Of a DNA stretch of 15,781 nt, positions 1-5,289 are shown one piece after another. The DNA lies in NCBI GenBank assembly GCA_964435775.1, contig CAYTAP010000102.1, positions 1 to 15,781 on the forward strand, read 5' to 3'. The number at the start of each line of letters is the position of its first letter. Within the stretch, counting starts at the first letter, position 1. This DNA is from CAYTAP01 sp964435775. GTDB lineage: Bacteria; Planctomycetota; Phycisphaerae; Tepidisphaerales; Tepidisphaeraceae. The notes under the pieces were generated by a model. The model was given only the letters and a program-made list of their open reading frames with translations. It ran no database searches and was not told where the DNA came from. The position numbers and the translations under genes were made by a program.

Positions 1-180
1 AGCCCAAATATGCCGTGGATTCTCATATTCGTTATCGCTTTCGGGTAAAAACCTTTTCATGCACACTAATGATGCGCGCGGAATCTCCGTTATCCCGCAT
101 CGTCACCTGCAGCGTCAGTGAGCGTCCGTACCCAACAAAGGCATCCGAACAATCATCCAATCTCACTGCAACGCCGTCGG
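1..180. other. Window edge, no convincing gene
   Basis: No supported gene lies here. On the minus strand a stretch from 226 to a TAA at 32-34 is open, but it has no convincing ATG start or ribosome binding site and its upper part overlaps the end of the epimerase gene. It could be a decayed or unrecognised fragment downstream of that gene. The plus-strand reading frames across here look like shadows of the epimerase. Confidence 0.4.
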
Positions 181-951
181 TTATCGTCCCATTTTGCGCA
201 AGGCTTGAAGGCTCCGACGGGGAATCTCAAAACCCCGGCCGTCTTTGGCGCCTTCCTCCACCACATACCATTCAACGGGCTGCTGGGTATCGCACAGATG
301 GAAGATCGTCTTCCAATCCAACTTGCCCTCGCCGATGACTGAGTCTTCCGGGCCACCGTGGTCCTTGAGGTGGACCGACTTCGCCCGCCCGGGGAACTTT
401 CGCAATGCCGCGATCGGATCCCCCCCGCCGCCGGCGCAATTGCCGGTGTCCAGTTGCATGATGACTTCCGGACGCGTCGCGGAAAAAAGTCGGTTCCATG
501 CAACTTCGCCTTCCACCATGGCGAAGTCGAAACCGTGAGCGTGGTAACCTGGAAACATTCCATGGGGCTTGAGGTCATCGACGGCCCGGTTAAGCGTATT
601 CGCCAGGTCGGAAATGCTCGCGGTGGTTTTCATCCGCGCGGCGTCGGCGGCGATGATCAGAAAGCGATTGCCTAGCGTACGATTGAAGTCAGCGGTCAAC
701 TTCAGGTTGTCACCTGTAAAGGCGCCTGGCGCGATGTGAAATCCGCAACACTTCAATCCATTGTCATCGAACATCTTGCGAATGTCCTTGGCGGAATGAC
801 CCTTCCATTGGGCAACGGACCCGTCAAAGCCATACAACTCGGCTCCGGCATAGCCGGCGGCGGCCGTCTCCTTCAACGTCCGCGAAAGGTTTTCTTCCGC
901 ATCGGCGCGAACTGAGAAAAGCTGAAGAGCAATCGGCGGCTTGGCACTCAT
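181..951 (-). CDS. Sugar phosphate isomerase/epimerase (xylose isomerase-like TIM barrel)
   Basis: The 256-residue protein fits the size of the AP-endonuclease-2/xylose-isomerase-like TIM-barrel family, cytosolic enzymes that isomerise or epimerise sugars and related polyols, usually with a divalent metal. Visible family features are the N-terminal strand LQLFSVR (9-15), GAELYGF with E38, H72 in FHIAPG, YHAHGFDF (136-143), QLDTGN with D168, SVHLKD with H194, and VVEEG with E232/E233. Together E38, D168, H194 and E232 match the usual metal-ligand pattern. The ATG at 951 is preferred over one 20 codons upstream (1011) because GAAAGG lies 6 nt before it and the upstream extension would run into a possible promoter. 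No signal peptide is seen, unlike many exported planctomycete relatives. The substrate cannot be told from sequence. It appears monocistronic and divergent from the threonine ammonia-lyase gene. Confidence 0.88.
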   Translation of the reverse strand: MSAKPPIALQLFSVRADAEENLSRTLKETAAAGYAGAELYGFDGSVAQWKGHSAKDIRKMFDDNGLKCCGFHIAPGAFTGDNLKLTADFNRTLGNRFLIIAADAARMKTTASISDLANTLNRAVDDLKPHGMFPGYHAHGFDFAMVEGEVAWNRLFSATRPEVIMQLDTGNCAGGGGDPIAALRKFPGRAKSVHLKDHGGPEDSVIGEGKLDWKTIFHLCDTQQPVEWYVVEEGAKDGRGFEIPRRSLQALRKMGR

Positions 952-1010
952 GAACGACCTTTCAAAAAAATTGTGTACGGATATCGCTGCCACATAAAGC
1001 AGCCTGAACA

Positions 1011-1038
1011 ACGATACCTCATGTCAATCGGCTGTCGA
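1011..1038 (-). promoter_or_regulatory. Possible promoter of the epimerase gene
   Basis: Read on the minus strand, TCGACA (1038-1033) and TATCGT (1016-1011) are 16 bp apart, giving 5/6 and 4/6 matches to sigma70 boxes. The start codon would lie about 55 nt downstream. This is a pattern match only. Confidence 0.28.
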
Positions 1039-1296
1039 GATCATGTGTCGCAACAACGACCACCTTAATTCATTTCTCATTTTAGCGAGAGTGTATTACC
1101 AGACACTGATGAGCCGTGTCAAACAAAATAATTCCCAGCCACAGGCAACCACTACCCGGCGGAACCGGACAAAATGGATCATGACCACCCTGTGTGACTT
1201 TATTGCACGTTCTGTCCAGTAATCGATAACCTTGGGACCAAAAATCCCCCTGTGCGATTGAAGCAGACGCCGACACGACAGGAATGTAGGATGATT

Positions 1297-1326
1297 TTCA
1301 CAATCGTTACATAAGTTTCGTATAAT
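1297..1326 (+). promoter_or_regulatory. Sigma70-type promoter of the threonine ammonia-lyase gene
   Basis: TTCACA (1297-1302) and a perfect TATAAT (1321-1326) are separated by 18 bp in an AT-rich stretch. Transcription would start near 1333 and leave an untranslated leader of about 98 nt before the ATG at 1431. This is the best promoter-like sequence in the left part of the window. Confidence 0.6.
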
Positions 1327-1430
1327 TCATCCCAATCATGTTGCAATATACGTCATAAGCACGCAGATACGGCTTCTCATGCGCGCGAACGGCTTGATCT
1401 TGTCGATTGCGAACGATAATTCAGAAGTAA

Positions 1431-2666
1431 ATGAACAAGTCAGATCATTCCGGCGCTTCAAAACAAGTGACCCTCACCGATATCCAGGCCGCCCGCAAGC
1501 GTCTCGGGTCGGTCATTTACCACAGCCCATGCCCCTACTCGCTGTCACTCAGCCAACTGTGCGGCGCAGATATCTACTGCAAGCTCGACCACCTTCAGAT
1601 GACCGGCAGCTTCAAGGAACGTGGGGCGCGCAATCGTCTGATGATGCTGACCGATGCCCAGCGCCAAGCCGGCGTCATCGCGGCCAGCGCGGGAAATCAC
1701 GCGCTGGGGCTTGCGTATCACGGCCAGTTGCTCGGCATACCGGTGCATGTCGTCATGCCCAAGTGGGCGCCGCTGGTGAAGATCACCCGCTGCCGCTCGT
1801 TCGGCGCCGACGTGACGCTGCACGGCGAAACCTATGACGACGCACTGCGCCATGCGAGGAAACTGGCCGAGGAGTTCAAGCTGACGCTGATCCCCGGTTT
1901 TGAGAATCCGCACATCATCGCCGGACAAGGCACGCTGGGGTTGGAAATCCTGGAGGATGTTCCCGATGTCGATGTGGTGATCGTGCCGATCGGCGGAGGC
2001 GGTTTGATCTCCGGCATCGGCACGGCCATCAAAGCGCTTCGACCGCAGACGCGCATCATTGGCGTGGAGCCTCGCCATGCGCCGGCGATGTACGAATCAA
2101 TCAAGCAGGGACATGTCGTGCGCGTGCCGACGACGCCGACGCTGGCCGATGGCCTGGCGGTGGCCGAACCGGGTCAGATGTGCTTTGAGATTGTGCAAAA
2201 GGTGGTGGACGAGATCGTGCTGGTTGATGAGCCGCAGATAGCGCTGGCGATCCTGCGCCTGCTGGAACTCGAAAAAACGGTGCTGGAAGGCGCTGGCGCC
2301 GTGCCTCTGGCGGCGGCGATGGACAAATCACTCAACCTCGCCGGCAAGAAGGTCGTCCTCACCCTCTGCGGCGGCAACATCGATGTCACCTTGATCAGCC
2401 GGATCATCGAGCGCGGCCTCGCGGCCGACGGTCGCCTCTGCCGCCTCACACTGACGATCTCCGACCGCCCCGGCTCGCTGGCCGCCCTGGCGACGACCCT
2501 GGCCGCCAGCGGCGCGAGCATCAAGGAAATCGATCATGACCGCCATTTCGGATCCGCCGATGTCGCCACGGTGACCGTCACATGCCTTCTGGAAACGCGC
2601 GACTTCGCGCACATCGACGCCGTCAAATCACAACTGGCCGAGGCGGGCTTTACCTCGTCGGAGTAA
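1431..2666 (+). CDS. ilvA: Threonine ammonia-lyase (threonine dehydratase) with C-terminal ACT domain
   Basis: The 411-residue cytosolic PLP enzyme deaminates L-threonine to 2-oxobutanoate, the first step toward isoleucine, and often also acts on serine. The PLP lysine is K62 in GSFKERGA. The substrate loop SAGNHALG (86-93), the phosphate-binding GGGGL (188-192) and CGGN (313-316) follow in family order. An ACT domain occupies about 336-408, so the enzyme is the medium form with a single regulatory ACT unit, which suggests allosteric control by an amino acid. The usual SGGN serine near the PLP ring nitrogen is cysteine here (C313), as in some serine dehydratases. An in-frame TAA directly before the ATG fixes 1431 as the earliest ATG; the Shine-Dalgarno (AGAAG) is weak. 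A catabolic (TdcB-like) role remains possible. Confidence 0.93.
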   Translation: MNKSDHSGASKQVTLTDIQAARKRLGSVIYHSPCPYSLSLSQLCGADIYCKLDHLQMTGSFKERGARNRLMMLTDAQRQAGVIAASAGNHALGLAYHGQLLGIPVHVVMPKWAPLVKITRCRSFGADVTLHGETYDDALRHARKLAEEFKLTLIPGFENPHIIAGQGTLGLEILEDVPDVDVVIVPIGGGGLISGIGTAIKALRPQTRIIGVEPRHAPAMYESIKQGHVVRVPTTPTLADGLAVAEPGQMCFEIVQKVVDEIVLVDEPQIALAILRLLELEKTVLEGAGAVPLAAAMDKSLNLAGKKVVLTLCGGNIDVTLISRIIERGLAADGRLCRLTLTISDRPGSLAALATTLAASGASIKEIDHDRHFGSADVATVTVTCLLETRDFAHIDAVKSQLAEAGFTSSE

Positions 2667-2780
2667 ACGTTCGATCTGGCATCGTATTAAGCGCACGCAC
2701 GCTGAATTGGCGAGATGTGGACCAGCAATACAAGCAGGATGTGAACCGCAAGCCACAGGTAGTAAATGGCTTATGAACAG
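2667..2780. other. Chromosomal flank before the integrated element
   Basis: These 114 bp lie between the ilvA stop and the left attachment core. Before integration they would have been the 3' flank of the tRNA-Ile gene, which then faced ilvA. No hairpin terminator or gene is seen. Confidence 0.5.
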
Positions 2781-2794
2781 TGGGCCCGACAAGA
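2781..2794 (+). repeat. attL core (direct repeat copy 1)
   Basis: TGGGCCCGACAAGA is identical to the tRNA-Ile 3' end copy at 8993-9006. Beyond the core the two copies diverge at the nucleotide level, with CCAGAAC here against TTCGAAC in the tRNA. The left boundary of the element is therefore within these 14 bp. Confidence 0.87.
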
Positions 2795-2842
2795 CCAGAA
2801 CAATTGAGAATCCCTTAGGAAAATCGCAGATTCAGAACGTGG

Positions 2843-2862
2843 CAACGCACCACACAACGCAT
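2843..2862 (+). repeat. Candidate left arm-type integrase sites
   Basis: Two direct copies, CAACGCAC (2843-2850) and CAACGCAT (2855-2862), have a 12-bp period and start 49 bp from the attL core. A matching pair with the same period and orientation lies on the other side of the core at 8860-8879. Paired direct repeats flanking a core are typical of arm sites bound by the N-terminal domain of tyrosine integrases. Confidence 0.55.
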
Positions 2863-3119
2863 TTCGGCGAATTATTGGAGCGGTGGGAGTCTCTGCCGGA
2901 TCACGTCCGCAAGGCAATTGAGACGCTGCTGAATGCGAGCAAGTGACCATTGCCGGGGTTGCTCGGCTGTCGATGTCCAAGAGGTGATGGCCGCTGGGGG
3001 TGGGGGTGGTGAAGTCTCTACGCCGTTTGGACGCCAGACCGAGCGTGACCATTTCCGCATATTTACGCGAAATGAAATTTAAAAAGTCGGCGGGCGATCG
3101 CGCGGACGTGGTGACGGAT

Positions 3120-3185
3120 TCAAGGATGATCCAAGGATGATGCTGGGATAGTGCAAGGGTGATTCAAGAATGATTCGAGCGGCGA
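3120..3185 (+). repeat. Iteron-like 11-bp tandem repeats beside an AT-rich stretch
   Basis: Six consecutive 11-bp units can be laid out from 3120: TCAAGGATGAT, CCAAGGATGAT, a degenerate third unit, GCAAGGGTGAT, TCAAGAATGAT and a decayed sixth. The consensus is NCAAGGATGAT. One unit per helical turn suits a row of protein-binding sites on one DNA face. An AT-rich run at about 3056-3087 lies 33 bp upstream. The pair resembles an iteron origin with an unwinding element, but excisionase or regulator binding is an alternative. Confidence 0.6.
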
Positions 3186-3353
3186 TGGCGTGGCCGCTGG
3201 GACGCGATGGACGCGGCGGGAGTGTTGTTAGTCCGTTTGATTGTTCCGACGCGGGAGCGTGCGAGTGGTGCGGACGGCGGGGGATGGGGGTATGCTCAAG
3301 TCACGGGAACAGCAGGCCGTACACCTGTTGATGATCCGGGGCGGATGACGTTA

Positions 3354-3403
3354 CCACCTGTGCGCCATTCCGCCCTGGATCGTGCCCGGCTTGAAACAGG
3401 TGG
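3354..3403 (+). promoter_or_regulatory. Possible structure masking the next ribosome binding site
   Basis: CCACCTGT (3354-3361) is the exact complement of ACAGGTGG (3396-3403), which contains the likely Shine-Dalgarno for the ATG at 3407. A second segment, CACCTGTT (3322-3329), can pair with AACAGGTG (3395-3402) instead. The two pairings are mutually exclusive, and each would hide the ribosome binding site. Confidence 0.35.
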
Positions 3404-3406
3404 ATC

Positions 3407-4213
3407 ATGTCTAAGAAAGACAGTGTAACGCGGGCATCCAACACCTTGAACGCCGTCCAGCGGGCGAAACGCTTTGCCGACGCATTGGCGGAATTTCGTC
3501 AGTATATTGGTTGGATGCGTCGTCTACAGGATGCGATGGCAAAAGAGAGTCAGGCGAGCGAGCAATACCACTATCGGCATGACGGAGAGGATGACGCCCA
3601 TTTGATCGACAAAGCGGAGCGCACCGTCGGCCAACTGGAAGAAGCATGGCCGCAAGTCTGCCAAGCCCACAAGAGAGTTAGGGCGACGGTATTTGTTCCG
3701 GCGTTTCCCGTCGGCGGCGTGGAGCCTAATCAGTGGGCGCACGGGGTGCTGGCGGAAGTATCGGAATTGACAGAACTGGTGGGCGGCGCGTATGCGTCCA
3801 CGCCCCGGATGGGGATGACCGCCGATCAGGTGGAGCGGTATTACGTCCTGCTGAATCGCCTGGGGGTACATGTTCGTTACTTGGAGGAGCTGGCGACGAT
3901 GGCCGACGCGATGGAGGTGCGGGAGAAGGATGGGCAGTTGAGAATGCTCATGCAAGATGAAGATGCACCGGGCAAGGAAACGTCGGATGGGGAGCGGGAC
4001 GAGATTGGGTTTGCCAGCGCGAGAGAACTTGCAAACCGATGGGGGCTATCCAACGGGGCAGCACGCAAACGCCTGGATCGGTGGCGAGAGAAGAACCCTA
4101 TGAGCAAGGGGTATACGGAGAACGTCAACCGCGCCCGGCATGAACCACAATATCTGTATGACCCCAAGGCCGTAGGATTCATCCTGGACAAGCCAACGCG
4201 GACCACAAAGTAG
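3407..4213 (+). CDS. Hypothetical element protein with C-terminal helix-turn-helix
   Basis: This 268-residue protein matches no named family that I recognise. Residues 15-90 look largely alpha-helical and charged, with possible coiled-coil character. Residues 138-180 form another helical stretch. A helix-turn-helix-like segment at about 203-228 (SARELANRWGLSNGAARKRL) is followed by basic residues and a segment ending in EPQYLYDPKAVGFIL. The C-terminal third therefore probably binds DNA. As the first complete gene after the iteron-like repeats, it could be an initiator, a regulator of the downstream genes, or a protein acting at the repeats; this is inference from position. The ATG at 3407 follows ACAGGTGG. 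There is no signal peptide or membrane segment. It is separated from the next genes by 155 bp with operator-like dyads. Confidence 0.72.
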   Translation: MSKKDSVTRASNTLNAVQRAKRFADALAEFRQYIGWMRRLQDAMAKESQASEQYHYRHDGEDDAHLIDKAERTVGQLEEAWPQVCQAHKRVRATVFVPAFPVGGVEPNQWAHGVLAEVSELTELVGGAYASTPRMGMTADQVERYYVLLNRLGVHVRYLEELATMADAMEVREKDGQLRMLMQDEDAPGKETSDGERDEIGFASARELANRWGLSNGAARKRLDRWREKNPMSKGYTENVNRARHEPQYLYDPKAVGFILDKPTRTTK

Positions 4214-4368
4214 ACGCCCGAAAGCGTCCGTCCAATGTCCATCGACAATTTTCTTTGGTCTCATTTCTTCTGTTTTCCCGTGGACAAGCCGCCGTTTTAG
4301 GCGGACGCCCAAAACATTATTTGTCCATTGACAACAGCAAAACCCGCCAATGATCGAAATTGGCGGCC
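4214..4368 (+). promoter_or_regulatory. Putative operator/promoter region of the element operon
   Basis: Two related dyads lie here: ATGTCCATCGACAA (4235-4248) and TTGTCCATTGACAA (4321-4334), the second being a near-perfect palindrome. A half-site GTGGACAA lies at 4280-4287 between them. A consensus -35, TTGACA (4328-4333), falls inside the second dyad, so a repressor bound there would compete with polymerase; the -10 is poor. An exact hairpin at 4344-4366 precedes the next ATG. The region looks like the control point for the genes downstream. Confidence 0.45.
4344..4366. terminator. Inverted repeat just before the small-protein start
   Basis: CCGCCAAT (4344-4351) and ATTGGCGG (4359-4366) are perfect 8-bp complements with a 7-nt loop. 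The right arm contains the only ribosome-binding-like GGCGG before the ATG at 4369. On the minus strand the stem is followed by GTTTTG, giving a weak terminator shape. It may be an operator, a translational block or a minus-strand terminator. Confidence 0.4.
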
Positions 4369-4533
4369 ATGAGATACTCAACCCTCAGTGTCGTGCCCAC
4401 CGCAAAGCTGCGCAAGTGGCTGGTGTGGGCAGAAAAAGAGTTTGGGAGCGACTCCCCAACGCCAAAAGTCTATCGCCGCGAACTCGCCCGACGGAAGGCC
4501 GCGAAGGGAGGGCCGCGCCATGTCTCAAAATGA
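4369..4533 (+). CDS. Small basic hypothetical protein (54 aa)
   Basis: An open frame from ATG 4369 to TGA 4531-4533 encodes a 54-residue basic protein beginning MRYSTLSVVPTAKLRKWLVW, with a lysine/arginine-rich tail. It fills the space between the operator region and the excisionase-like gene and overlaps that gene's start by 14 bp, as expected for translational coupling. No family is recognised; the charge and position suggest a DNA- or protein-binding accessory factor, but nothing proves it. The ribosome binding site is weak (GGCGG) and lies in a hairpin arm. Competing frames here start without ribosome binding sites. Confidence 0.5.
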   Translation: MRYSTLSVVPTAKLRKWLVWAEKEFGSDSPTPKVYRRELARRKAAKGGPRHVSK

Positions 4534-4735
4534 GTCCGTGATTACAGACCGCATCGGCGTGGCCAAGCTGTTCGGCTGCTCGCCCGAAACCATAAAAAAC
4601 TGGGACAAGCTGGGCGCGCCGAGTCTCAAAATCGGCCGCCTAAGGCGATACGTCGTTGCCGACGTGCTGGCGTGGGCGCGGGAGCATTTCGCTCAAGGCG
4701 GTCAACAGAAAACCGCCCCGACGGGAAACGGTTGA
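4520..4735 (+). CDS. Excisionase-like MerR/HTH_17 DNA-binding protein
   Basis: The 71-residue protein is one helix-turn-helix domain of the kind found in excisionases and small phage regulators. Its pattern is a helix (GVAKLFGCS, 13-21), the recognition helix (PETIKNWDKLG, 22-32), a wing segment SLKIGRLRRYVVADV (35-49) and the closing helix LAWAREH. In an integrative element with a tyrosine integrase this is the natural candidate for the recombination directionality factor, though it could be a repressor of the upstream operator region. The ATG at 4520 is chosen over one at 4388 because GGGAGGG lies 7 nt upstream and the extra 44 residues would be low-quality sequence overlapping the small gene. 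Its start overlaps the end of that gene by 14 bp. Confidence 0.78.
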   Translation: MSQNESVITDRIGVAKLFGCSPETIKNWDKLGAPSLKIGRLRRYVVADVLAWAREHFAQGGQQKTAPTGNG

Positions 4736-4747
4736 AACCAAACAAAA

Positions 4748-4780
4748 CCGCCGCGCCGGTGATGAGCCATGGCGCGGCGG
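4748..4780. terminator. Strong GC hairpin between the excisionase-like and DnaB-N-like genes
   Basis: CCGCCGCGCC (4748-4757) and GGCGCGGCGG (4771-4780) are perfect 10-bp complements with a 13-nt loop. On the minus strand the stem is followed by TTTTGTTT, a rho-independent terminator shape for antisense transcripts. On the plus strand it ends one base before the AAGGGAG ribosome binding site of the next gene, so it could also tune translation or protect the mRNA. Confidence 0.5.
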
Positions 4781-4794
4781 AAGGGAGCTATACA

Positions 4795-5289
4795 ATGCAA
4801 TCATATTACGCGCAACAAACAGGATCAACCTCCGACGATGGCGCAATCGTCCTAGCCGAGCGGCGGGCGGCGCTGGAACTGGACCTATTGGCGGCGGTGC
4901 TGACCGACCCGGCGGCGTGTTGGCCGGAATTGGTGGCCGAGGGCATCACGCCCGGCCATTTCGAACAGGATGACGCCCGCGCGATGTACGAGGCGATGGC
5001 GGGAGAGCATTCGTGTCGCGCTCGGGCGCTCGAGGCGGCGTGGGCCGCGCTCATGGCGGCTGGACTGACCGATGAGAGCGTTCCGGTGGCAACAAGCGCC
5101 GGATGGTCCTGCTTTTGGTCAGCTGCGCGGCTGGTGCATTGGTCGAGAGGATATTTGGACGAACCCGACCTTGAGGCCGTCGCGCACGCCCTGGCCGTTG
5201 GGCTGGTGATGGTGGCCGAGCGGATCGAGCGCGCGGAAGCGCTGGCGGATGAGTATCGGCGTCTGGTGGGCGAGGGGGTGCCAGCATGA
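4795..5289 (+). CDS. DnaB-N-like helicase-loader/primase-binding domain protein
   Basis: Residues 27-70 of this 164-residue protein resemble the N-terminal domain of replicative helicase DnaB: LDLLAAVLTDPAACWPEL, then the GITPGHFEQDDARAMYEAM segment that mirrors the familiar 'DFY...HR.IF.A' motif. In DnaB this helical domain contacts primase and holds the hexamer together. Here the RecA-like helicase core is absent; the rest is an Ala-rich helical tail ending in AERIERAEALADEYRRL. An ATPase follows immediately, with a 4-bp ATGA overlap, so the two genes may supply the halves of a replication helicase. The ATG at 4795 is preferred over upstream starts at 4672 and 4762 because AAGGGAG lies 7 nt before it. 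The resemblance is from motif reading, so homology is likely but not certain. Confidence 0.65.
   Translation: MQSYYAQQTGSTSDDGAIVLAERRAALELDLLAAVLTDPAACWPELVAEGITPGHFEQDDARAMYEAMAGEHSCRARALEAAWAALMAAGLTDESVPVATSAGWSCFWSAARLVHWSRGYLDEPDLEAVAHALAVGLVMVAERIERAEALADEYRRLVGEGVPA

Larger units (their letters stand above)
952..1430. other. Divergent intergenic region
   Basis: This 479-bp gap separates the divergent epimerase and threonine ammonia-lyase genes. It is more AT-rich than the surroundings and holds the two candidate promoters listed separately. A 64-codon minus-strand frame at 1082-1276 has no ribosome binding site or recognisable motif. No RNA gene or strong terminator hairpin was seen. 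Confidence 0.55.
2773..2946 (+). pseudogene. Detached 3' end of the integrase gene
   Basis: From the att core, the frame GGG CCC GAC AAG continues without a stop for 50 more codons to TGA at 2944-2946. It is in exactly the phase that the integrase uses through the other core copy. In the circular element this segment would follow integrase residue K414, so it is best read as the native integrase C-terminus cut off by integration. It ends in an amphipathic-looking helix containing LLERWESLP and VRKAIETLL. A 57-residue product could start at the ATG at 2773, and a longer frame opens at 2707, but neither has a convincing ribosome binding site, and codons before 2781 are chromosomal. The segment includes THHTTH, echoing THNTTH in the integrase. 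Confidence 0.72.
2947..3406. other. Non-coding left end of the element
   Basis: About 460 bp between the detached integrase end and the first complete gene. It holds an AT-rich stretch (about 3056-3087), the 11-bp tandem repeats (3120-3185) and complementary segments around the next ribosome binding site. A 73-codon plus frame at 3207-3428 overlaps the next gene start, lacks a ribosome binding site and has no recognisable motif. Confidence 0.55.

Noticed and set aside
1082..1276. 64-codon minus-strand frame in the divergent intergenic region
   Set aside because: No ribosome binding site and no motif; unlikely to be expressed.
2707..2780. Start of a 79-codon plus frame upstream of the att core
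   Set aside because: The codons before the core are chromosomal and have no ribosome binding site; the coding signal begins at the core, where the frame continues the integrase.
3120..3185. CRISPR array
   Set aside because: Units are 11 bp, contiguous and degenerate, without spacers; no cas genes in the window.
3207..3428. 73-codon plus frame before the first element gene
   Set aside because: Overlaps the well-supported start at 3407, has no ribosome binding site, and its composition looks non-coding.
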